Source of the DNA: Campylobacter showae
GTDB taxonomy: Bacteria; Campylobacterota; Campylobacteria; Campylobacterales; Campylobacteraceae
NCBI RefSeq assembly: GCF_900699785.1
Contig: NZ_LR535679.1
Span: 744,001-808,000, forward strand
Length of the DNA: 64,000 nt
Reading direction: 5' to 3'
In this document: in pieces, positions 18,980-25,533 of the stretch
Layout of the letters: each line of letters starts with the position of its first letter
Position numbering within the stretch: the first letter of the stretch is position 1
Translations under genes and position numbers: made by a program
Notes under the pieces: model-generated
The model's database searches: none
What the model was told of the DNA's origin: nothing
The model's input: the letters and a program-made list of their open reading frames with translations, nothing else

Positions 18980-19168
18980 TTATTTATTTATAAAATTTTT
19001 CTCTAGCCACTCGATAGCTTTTGCCTCAGTTTCGAAGCGTCCGCTTTTAGCGACCTGATTTTGCCCCTCGTAGAAGCGAATCCTGATACCGTCTTGGACG
19101 CTATCTACCTTTATTCTAGTGATCTTATCTTTGTTTAGATAGACCCTATCGTTTAGTTTTACGTACAT
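18980..19168 (-). CDS. Small conserved-looking hypothetical protein after modE
   Basis: A 62-residue, charged protein (MYVKLNDRVYLNKDKITRI start) predicted to be a small beta-rich fold followed by a helix ending AKAIEWLEKNFINK. No family recognised. It lies 27 bp downstream of the ModE-like gene in the same direction and is probably the last gene of the fdhD-modE operon. GGGAG precedes the ATG. Confidence 0.6.
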   Translation of the reverse strand: MYVKLNDRVYLNKDKITRIKVDSVQDGIRIRFYEGQNQVAKSGRFETEAKAIEWLEKNFINK

Positions 19169-19195
19169 TTTTTCTCCCTTAAATTTGATGTGGTT

Positions 19196-19936
19196 TTATT
19201 TCTTTTTATCGTTTGTCTCGTCTTTTTTCAAAAACAGCTCCTTAAAGCGCTTATCCGCAAAGTCCTCGATATCGTTTTGTAGCTGCCTATAGGCGTTTAT
19301 GAGCTCGTGTGCACGCTCGTTTAGCGTCGTGCCGGCGTTCTCGCCGCCGCCTTGTTTGGTGGTGAAGAGCTCCTCTTTTAGATTTTTTTGCAAAATTTGC
19401 AGATGATTCCAGCATTTTTTATAGTTCATGCCTAGGATTTCGGCGGCCTTTGAGATCGAGCCGACCTCGGCGATGACATCTAGGACTTCGGTTTTGCCCT
19501 TGCCGAATATCAGCTCGCCCTCGTCGTTTTCTATCCAAGTTTTGGTTTTTACTCTCATCTTCTTTCCTTTCTTCTCCTTAAAACACCCCAACTGGCAGTA
19601 TTTTACGTCGATTTTATAGTCTTTTAGCGTCGAGCGGATCGTCTTTAGTCCCACGCCCGCAGCCGCGTCTCTAGCGTCTTTGCACAGTATCCTGTCCTTT
19701 TCGTCGGTCATCTGTTTTAGCTGCGTCATCACGGTGTATTTGCCGCGCCCGTTTTCTAGCCCGCCAAACTGCCCCAGCTCGCAGTTGTCTATCTTTACGC
19801 CCATCTTTTCGGCCTCGTCGCTAACCTCACCGATCTCTACGCCTAGCTTTGAGGCGATCTTAAACGCCGCTCCGCAGTCTAGCCTACCTTTTGGATTTAA
19901 TAGTTTTTCGATCAGCCCCTGGATTTGCTCACTCAT
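19196..19936 (-). CDS. ModE-like winged-helix regulator with duplicated cysteine N-terminal domain, no TOBE domain
   Basis: A 246-residue protein. Residues ~135-222 form a ModE/LysR-type winged helix-turn-helix: GSISKAAEILGMNYKKCWNHL is the recognition region and KQGGGENAGTTLNERA the wing. E. coli ModE has two C-terminal molybdate-binding Mop domains; these are absent. Instead residues ~18-125 hold two similar units, each with an LC..A pattern and ending ID..C.LG.F: NCELGQFGG (Cys21, Cys52) and YCQLGCFK (Cys85, Cys114, Cys118). The spaced cysteines suggest metal or cluster binding, but that is inference. It overlaps fdhD by 8 bp (ATGAGTGA), as modE neighbours fdhD in C. jejuni. It is the best candidate to bind the ATATGC-N7-GCATAT sites in this block. 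Confidence 0.82.
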   Translation of the reverse strand: MSEQIQGLIEKLLNPKGRLDCGAAFKIASKLGVEIGEVSDEAEKMGVKIDNCELGQFGGLENGRGKYTVMTQLKQMTDEKDRILCKDARDAAAGVGLKTIRSTLKDYKIDVKYCQLGCFKEKKGKKMRVKTKTWIENDEGELIFGKGKTEVLDVIAEVGSISKAAEILGMNYKKCWNHLQILQKNLKEELFTTKQGGGENAGTTLNERAHELINAYRQLQNDIEDFADKRFKELFLKKDETNDKKK

Positions 19937-20711
19937 AGATTCTCTCCGCGCCGCTATATACGTTTATGTTTTCGCCGCGCGCGAAGCCGCACAGCGTGAG
20001 GTTAAATTTACGCGCTATCACGACGCCAAGGCTAGTCGGAGCCGTGCGCGAGACGAGCACGGGAATGCCGTGCATGACCGCTTTTGCGACCATCTCGGAG
20101 CTGAGCCTGCCGCTCACCATCAAAAACGAATTTTGCAGCTGCGAGCCTGCTAGTACCGCTTTGCCGACGGCTTTATCTATGGTGTTGTGCTGAGCGATAT
20201 CCTCGCCGATGTAAAACTGCTCGCCGCTCACGAAAAGCTTGGCCGTGTGCACGCAGCCCGTCATCTCGTAAAGCTCGCACTGCGTGTAAAACTGCCCCAT
20301 CTGGCGCAAAATTTCGTCTTTGTGAAATTTTACGTCGGCTTTTATAGAGCGCGTCGCCATAGCCTCAGGGTCGATGTTTGCCGTCGAGCTACGCCCGCAG
20401 CCGCTGATTATCACTTTTTCCTCGTCAAACTGCTCGAGGCGTTTTTCGTTTATTTTAGCCTTTACCCGCACGCTTAAAGCGTCGCCTGAAAGCTCTATAC
20501 TCTCGATATCCTCAGGGCTTGCGATCAAATTTTCGCTGATGAGATAACCCGCAGCTAGAGCCTCCTGATCGGTCGGTGTCGCCATGAGCGCGCCGAAACG
20601 CTTGCCGTTTATGTAGATCTCAAGCTTGATCTCGCGCACCAAAATATCATCAACGGCGCTTTTTTGCGCGCCTTTAAATTTGGTGATTTGGGTCGTAAAA
20701 ATAGGTTGCAT
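19929..20711 (-). CDS. fdhD: Formate dehydrogenase sulfurtransferase FdhD
   Basis: A 260-residue FdhD, which passes sulfur from a cysteine desulfurase to the molybdenum cofactor of formate dehydrogenase. Recognisable are LMATPTDQEALAAGYL, the redox/sulfur motif SGCGRSS (the family's CxxC has Ser in place of the second Cys here) and MHGIPVLVSRTAPT with DVL-type C-terminal strands. Start chosen at ATG 20711 because AAGGAAAATC lies just ahead; a TTG seven codons upstream has no such site. An ATATGC-N7-GCATAT site lies ~137 bp upstream. First gene of an operon with the ModE-like regulator. Confidence 0.9.
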   Translation of the reverse strand: MQPIFTTQITKFKGAQKSAVDDILVREIKLEIYINGKRFGALMATPTDQEALAAGYLISENLIASPEDIESIELSGDALSVRVKAKINEKRLEQFDEEKVIISGCGRSSTANIDPEAMATRSIKADVKFHKDEILRQMGQFYTQCELYEMTGCVHTAKLFVSGEQFYIGEDIAQHNTIDKAVGKAVLAGSQLQNSFLMVSGRLSSEMVAKAVMHGIPVLVSRTAPTSLGVVIARKFNLTLCGFARGENINVYSGAERIYE

Positions 20712-20847
20712 GATTTTCCTTAATTTTTGCAAAATGATAGCTTGAAAATCTAAATTTAAGATTTGATTGTAGTGAAATCTTGCTTAAGTCAAGCAAAAAC
20801 TTAAACGCTTTTTAGTGCGTTTTTATCGGTATCTGATGATGATTTAT

Positions 20848-20866
20848 ATATGCGAATTTAGCATAT
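20848..20866. promoter_or_regulatory. Operator between fdhD and mop (ATATGC-N7-GCATAT)
   Basis: A perfect 6-bp inverted repeat with a 7-nt centre (gaattta) in the 500-bp spacer between the divergent fdhD and di-Mop genes. The putative fdhD -10 (TACAAT, minus strand 20771-20766) lies ~80 bp away. The rest of the spacer is AT-rich with no gene seen. Confidence 0.68.
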
Positions 20867-21209
20867 ATCTTAAAGATAGTTTTTTGGGCTGTCGCTATAA
20901 TTTTACGCAGGCTTACCTCGTCAAATTTATAGGACAAAAAGCCAAATTTAATCAAATTTCACATTTCCCGCCCTACTCCTTTTCAAATTTAACCCAAAAA
21001 ATATCTGTCCCAAATTCCAATTTACGAAATTAAATTTTTCTACTTCATTTATCAAAATACCTAAAATTCCGATAATCGTTAATGTATGCGTTTTTAGTGA
21101 TAAAGTTAGATTTTTGCATATTTGTTTTTTAAGTTTTATAAAAGTTTAAGTTGTTAATATTCGTCCAGATTTTAATACAAAATCAAATTTAATCACAAAG
21201 GAAAACGCA

Positions 21210-21629
21210 ATGTTTAGCGCAAGAAATCAACTACAAGCTCAAATCACGGAGGTAAGAGAGGGAGCGGTAAACTCTCTAATCGTAGCAAAATTGCAAGGCG
21301 GAGAGACCGTAAAAGCAACCGTAACAGTAGATAGCCAAAAGGCTCTAGATCTAGTAGCAGGTAAAAAGGTAGTTTATCTATTTAAAGCTTCTTCTATCAT
21401 AGTAGCTAAAGGCGAGAACGGTCTAAAGCTAAGCGCTACTAACCAACTAAAAGGTAAAGTAGTAAAAGTAGTAGAGGGCGCGGTAAACGCCGAAGTAGAT
21501 ATCGAGATAGCAGGCGGAGATAAACTAAGCGCCATCATCACTAACGAATCTGCTAAAAACCTATCTCTAAAAGCAGGCGATGAAGTAACGGCTATCATTA
21601 AAGCTAGCCATATCATCATCGGTGCTTAA
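21210..21629 (+). CDS. Di-Mop (molbindin/ModG-like) molybdate-binding protein
   Basis: A 139-residue protein made of two ~68-residue Mop/TOBE units. Each starts with the Mop signature: SARNQLQAQI (residues 3-12) and SATNQLKGKV (residues ~75-84), and each ends in a KASxII strand (KASSIIVAK, KASHIIIGA). Known of the family: small cytoplasmic proteins that bind molybdate/tungstate at subunit interfaces, for storage or sensing. E. coli ModE carries such a pair fused to its winged helix. Here it is free, divergent from and close to the TOBE-less ModE-like gene, which suggests a partner or a metal buffer. AAAGGA lies before the ATG. Confidence 0.88.
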   Translation: MFSARNQLQAQITEVREGAVNSLIVAKLQGGETVKATVTVDSQKALDLVAGKKVVYLFKASSIIVAKGENGLKLSATNQLKGKVVKVVEGAVNAEVDIEIAGGDKLSAIITNESAKNLSLKAGDEVTAIIKASHIIIGA

Positions 21630-21639
21630 TTCTTTAAAT

Positions 21640-21667
21640 AGCGAGCGTTTTAAGTAATGCTCGCTAA
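21640..21667 (+). terminator. Stem-loop after the di-Mop gene
   Basis: TAGCGAGC / GCTCGCTA, 8-bp arms and 12-nt loop, 11 bp after the stop codon. There is no strong T-run, so its strength as a terminator is uncertain. Confidence 0.5.
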
Positions 21668-21777
21668 ATTAAACCCAATAACTCAAATCAAATTTACTAA
21701 CTTCACGCTAGCAAGGCGGAGAGGCTTTGCTGGTTTAAATTTGATCCAAATTTGTCTTGCTTAATTAAAAACCAAAT

Positions 21778-22581
21778 TTAACCGTTTTTATCTACCTGCA
21801 CGAACGCCCAGTGCATAAATCCTTGCCTTGGTTTGTATTCGCCGCTGTTAAAATACTCCGCTAGCCGCGCCTCCTCCGCTTCGCTTAGCTCGCCGCCAAG
21901 CCCCCAGCGCGTCTTTTGTATGAGCTCCTGTGCGCTTGCTTCCGGGCCCGCATGGCACTTGGCCTTTATATAGCTAAGGCTTGGCAAATAGCCCATTTGA
22001 AACAAGATGTTTAGAAGATAGACGAAGTCGGGCTTTTGCTCCACCTTGCGCCCTATCGCATCCAAAATCTCATCGTCCACGAAGCTACCGCCGACCTTAA
22101 ACGTGATGTAAAGCGATTTTTTGGTCTTTGAAAGAAGCTTATTAAGCGCAGCTTTTAGATCGTCCACCTCAAGGCAGCGCGAGGCCAAAACCACGTCGCA
22201 CTCAGGCACGTCCGACCAGTCGTCCTCAAAGGCTTTTTGCGCAAATTTAACGTTTTTAGTGCCGTAAATTTGAGCGTTTTGCCTGGCAAACTCTAGCATC
22301 TTAGGCGAAAAGTCGTAGCCGTAAATTTGATCCGCCCTTTCCGCCGCCAGCACGCTTAGCGCACCCGCTCCGCACGCAAAGTCAAGCAGCGTAGAAACGC
22401 CTGTAAAATCGACCTTATCTATAAATTCTTGCGCGTAGGCGCTTTTCATCACGCCCTCGTTGAAGCTGGGCGCCTTTTTGTCCCAGTCCTCGGCAAATTT
22501 TTTGCCGAATGAGCTTCTTGCCTTTTGTGCCTTATAAAGCGCGTCAAAGTCGATCTCGTCGTAGTTTGAAGGTAAAATCAT
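21778..22581 (-). CDS. Class I SAM-dependent methyltransferase in a metal-chelate uptake operon
   Basis: A 267-residue methyltransferase. The SAM-binding motif I is LLDFACGAGALSVLAAE (residues ~78-94), followed by an acidic residue after YGYDFSPKML and a motif-IV-like PECDVVLASRCLEV. The substrate is unknown. It overlaps the ATPase gene by four bases (ATGA), so it belongs to the importer operon. Such methyltransferases occur beside FecBCD-type importers in other anaerobes, where a role in modifying a chelator or corrinoid-type ligand has been suggested. That link is inference here. Confidence 0.8.
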   Translation of the reverse strand: MILPSNYDEIDFDALYKAQKARSSFGKKFAEDWDKKAPSFNEGVMKSAYAQEFIDKVDFTGVSTLLDFACGAGALSVLAAERADQIYGYDFSPKMLEFARQNAQIYGTKNVKFAQKAFEDDWSDVPECDVVLASRCLEVDDLKAALNKLLSKTKKSLYITFKVGGSFVDDEILDAIGRKVEQKPDFVYLLNILFQMGYLPSLSYIKAKCHAGPEASAQELIQKTRWGLGGELSEAEEARLAEYFNSGEYKPRQGFMHWAFVQVDKNG

Positions 22582-23324
22582 AATCTATCCTCGTATCTTT
22601 CGTAGTTTATGCCGTATATTTTATCTATATTTTCGGCATTTATGAGCTGCTCGCTGCGCCCGAAGGCTAAAATTTCGCCATCCTTTATAAACAGCGTCAA
22701 ATTTGAAACGAACTTCGCATGCCGCGGGTAGTGCGTCGTCTGCACGAAGGTATAACCCTCGTCGCCTAGAGCTTTTATCATCTCGAGCAGTTTGATTTGA
22801 TTGCCAAAATCCAGCCCGTTTGTAGGCTCGTCCATAAAGATCACTTTCGCGCCCTGAACCAGCGTGCGCGCGATGTATGCTAGCTGCCGCTCGCCGCCGC
22901 TAACCCTCGTGTAGGGCGCGTTTTTTAGATGCACGATGCCCATCTTTTCCAGCGCCTGCTCGGCTAGCTTTTTATCCGCCGCGCTAAAGCTAGAAAACAG
23001 CGGCGTCCTGCACAGCGCGCCCATCAGAGCGACATCAAAGACGCTGTAGTCATATGAGGGCGCGTGCGTTTGCGGCACGTAGGCGACGAGGGAGGCGAGC
23101 CCCTTTTTGCTGTAGTCGCGCACGCTTTTGCCTGCGATTAGCACCTCGCCCTCAAATTTTAAAAATCCGAGCATTATGCGTAGCAGGGTGCTTTTGCCGC
23201 TGCCGTTGGCGCCTAGAATGCTTAGCGTATCGCCCGTCGCGACGTCGAAGCTGATGCCCTTTAGCACGGGCTTGTCACGGTAAGCAAAGCGCAAATTTCG
23301 CACTTCTATCAAATTTTTTCGCAT
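22578..23324 (-). CDS. ABC transporter ATP-binding protein, FecE/BtuD type
   Basis: A 248-residue ATPase for a metal-chelate, haem or corrinoid importer. Walker A is GANGSGKST (residues ~39-47), the Q-loop is in YVPQTHAP, the signature is VSGGERQLAYIARTLVQG, and Walker B is IFMDEPTNGLD. ATG 23324 overlaps the permease stop (TGATG). Substrate undefined. Confidence 0.88.
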   Translation of the reverse strand: MRKNLIEVRNLRFAYRDKPVLKGISFDVATGDTLSILGANGSGKSTLLRIMLGFLKFEGEVLIAGKSVRDYSKKGLASLVAYVPQTHAPSYDYSVFDVALMGALCRTPLFSSFSAADKKLAEQALEKMGIVHLKNAPYTRVSGGERQLAYIARTLVQGAKVIFMDEPTNGLDFGNQIKLLEMIKALGDEGYTFVQTTHYPRHAKFVSNLTLFIKDGEILAFGRSEQLINAENIDKIYGINYERYEDRL

Positions 23325-24325
23325 CAAAAGCTCCTCTTGGCGCGGCGCAGCACGATGATAAACATCGGTATGCCAAATAGCGAGGTCACGATGCCGATGG
23401 GGATCTCAAAGGTAAAAACGAGCCGCGAGAAGCTGTCGCAAAAGAGCAAAAATATCGCGCCGATCATCGCCGAGTTAGCGAGCACAGCGCGGTTGTCTGC
23501 GCCGAAGATAAAGCGCGCGATGTGCGGCACGATAAGCCCGATCCAGCCGATGATGCCCGCGATCGTCACGCTAAGCGCGCTAACGAAGGTTGCGACGAGG
23601 ATGATGAAAATTTTAACTCGCGCCACGTTTACGCCCAGGCTCTTTGCCTCCTCCTCGCCAAGGCTTAGCGCGTTTAGGTATTTGCCGCTAAGCGCCAGCA
23701 GCAAAATGCCCGCGCACATCGGCAGGATTGAAATTTGGATAAAACTTTTAGACGCAAAGCCGAGGCTCCCCATCAAAAAATAGGTGATCGCCGGAAGCGC
23801 GTCGTTGGGGTCTGCGGCGTATTTTAGCACCGAGAGCAGCGAAGTAAAGAGCGAGCCGCTGATGACGCCGCCCAGCACCAGCACGATGACGCTACCGCTG
23901 CGCGAATACAGCGCCGAGACGCCAAGCGCCACGGCTACGGCAAGAAAACCAAAGCCGAATGTGCTAAGCTGGATCAAATACTCGTTAAATTTGAAAAACA
24001 TCCCTACCGCCGCGCCAAATCCCGCGCCGCTTAGAACGCCTAGTATTGAGGGGCTTACGAGCGGGTTTACGAACATCGCCTGATACGCCGCGCCGCTGAT
24101 TGCCAGACTCGCGCCGATGAGCACGCACGCAAGTATTCGCGGCAGGCGGATCTCGAGCAAGAGCGTGTGCATGACCTCGAAATCTTTTAAGCTTTCGCCC
24201 CGCAGTAGCGTCAGGGCGTAGCGTGCGTAGTCCTCTACGCCAAAGCCGTATTTACCGAGCAGCAGCGAGCCCGCGACGCAAAGCGCCAGCAGCAGGGCTA
24301 AAAACGCAAACGCCTTTTTGCTCAT
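23324..24325 (-). CDS. FecCD/BtuC-type ABC permease
   Basis: A 333-residue inner-membrane permease of the FecCD family with about 9-10 hydrophobic helices. It has the family segments RLPRILACVLIGASLAISG, GGVISGSLF and, near the C-terminus, GWIGLIVPHIARF. It follows the binding-protein gene by 10 bp. The family carries iron-siderophores, haem, cobalamin, and in Haemophilus MolBC, molybdate. Substrate cannot be told from sequence. Confidence 0.9.
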   Translation of the reverse strand: MSKKAFAFLALLLALCVAGSLLLGKYGFGVEDYARYALTLLRGESLKDFEVMHTLLLEIRLPRILACVLIGASLAISGAAYQAMFVNPLVSPSILGVLSGAGFGAAVGMFFKFNEYLIQLSTFGFGFLAVAVALGVSALYSRSGSVIVLVLGGVISGSLFTSLLSVLKYAADPNDALPAITYFLMGSLGFASKSFIQISILPMCAGILLLALSGKYLNALSLGEEEAKSLGVNVARVKIFIILVATFVSALSVTIAGIIGWIGLIVPHIARFIFGADNRAVLANSAMIGAIFLLFCDSFSRLVFTFEIPIGIVTSLFGIPMFIIVLRRAKRSF

Positions 24326-24335
24326 CTTTCTTTAC

Positions 24336-25388
24336 TCACTCGGTGCATCCCAAAATTTTATAAATTTGCTCGCCCGTGAGCTCAAGGTCCAAAAATAGCT
24401 TGTAAAACTCGCGCGTTTCGGCAACCATGTCAAATTTAAACGCATCGGGGTAGGTTAAATTTATCAGCCATTTTAGCCCCAAAAACCTCATAAACGAAGG
24501 CGGACGATCGAACCACGAAAAGGGCTCACGCGGGATGTAGTAGGCTTTTTTGTTTTTCACCGCGCCGAGCAATCGCCACTTCGGATCGCCGTAAATTTTA
24601 TCAAACAGCTCTTTCTCGTAGACGAGGATGACGTCGGGGTCGTATTTAACGAGCTGTTCGAAGCTGATTTTAACGCGCCCGAAGGATTTGGCGTTTGGAT
24701 CTTCGCTACACTTATGCACGTTCTGCGCGCCGGCTCGCTCGATGAGCGTAGCGTGCCAGGAGCCCTCACACTCGGTGGCTAGCCCGTCGCCGCCCTGCGC
24801 GTAGTAGATTTTTACCTTTTGCAGGTTGTTTTTCTTAATGTACTCCTCAATCTGCGCGGTCAAATTTAGCGACTCTTTCGCGTAGCCTATGAGTTGCGCC
24901 GCACGCTCCTGTTTGCCAGTCACTTCGCCCAAAATTTCAAACCCGTCCAGATAATCCTCGAGCTTCGTCGCGCTTAGATAGAGTATCGGCTTTTTGATTG
25001 AGCCGAAAACCTCGCTCATCTTTTTGGTGTTGCGCGAGCTTGCGTTTACGAGGATGAGATCTGGGTTTAGACGCAGCAGCATCTCGGCGTTTGGGATCTT
25101 GCCCTGGCCGAAAAAGCCGCCCACGACAGGCTGCTCTTGCACCTCTTTTTTGACGTAGGGCCGCTCGTAGTCGTTCCACTCGAAATTTGATCCGCTGATT
25201 TTAGCTGGATCAAGCGCGTAAAGCATATATAAAAGCGGCGGCGAGCTCGCGTAAATTTTAGACTGAGTGCCTTGCAACTGCTCTATGTTTTCGCTGTTTT
25301 GGGCGATGTAGTCTTTGATCTGCTCAGACGTCATCGCAAAGCAAAAGCCCAAAAACGCAAAGAAAAACAAGATAATTTTTTTAAACAT
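24336..25388 (-). CDS. Periplasmic metal-chelate binding protein of the FecB/BtuF type
   Basis: A 350-residue class III solute-binding protein with signal peptide MFKKIILFFFAFLGFCFA. It has the two-lobed pattern of the family: PPLLYMLYALDPAKI, then VVGGFFGQGKIPNAEMLLRLNPDLILVN, a linking helix, and LVKYDPDVILVYEKELF in the second lobe. The signal peptide ends with a single Cys but no clear lipobox, so it is probably soluble. With the TonB receptor upstream it forms a complete route from outside to cytoplasm. A molybdate/tungstate ligand is possible given the neighbourhood, but iron-chelate is just as likely. Confidence 0.85.
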   Translation of the reverse strand: MFKKIILFFFAFLGFCFAMTSEQIKDYIAQNSENIEQLQGTQSKIYASSPPLLYMLYALDPAKISGSNFEWNDYERPYVKKEVQEQPVVGGFFGQGKIPNAEMLLRLNPDLILVNASSRNTKKMSEVFGSIKKPILYLSATKLEDYLDGFEILGEVTGKQERAAQLIGYAKESLNLTAQIEEYIKKNNLQKVKIYYAQGGDGLATECEGSWHATLIERAGAQNVHKCSEDPNAKSFGRVKISFEQLVKYDPDVILVYEKELFDKIYGDPKWRLLGAVKNKKAYYIPREPFSWFDRPPSFMRFLGLKWLINLTYPDAFKFDMVAETREFYKLFLDLELTGEQIYKILGCTE

Positions 25389-25506
25389 TTTTCGCCTTTA
25401 GAGTGATTTTGTAAAGTATAGCTAAAGAAATTTTAAAATAGATTTGATTATACAAATAGAGTCGAATTTTAAGCGGATTCGCCCTTTTTAGAGCGATCCG
25501 CCCTGC

Positions 25507-25533
25507 AAATTCTAACCGATAAAGTTAGAATTT
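25507..25533 (-). terminator. Perfect inverted repeat at the end of the TonB receptor gene
   Basis: AAATTCTAAC / GTTAGAATTT, 10-bp arms and 7-nt loop, spanning the stop codon at 25527-25525. A second, weaker repeat (GCGGAT / ATCCGC) lies about 15-40 bp further on. It may attenuate transcription between the receptor gene and the ABC genes. Confidence 0.5.
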
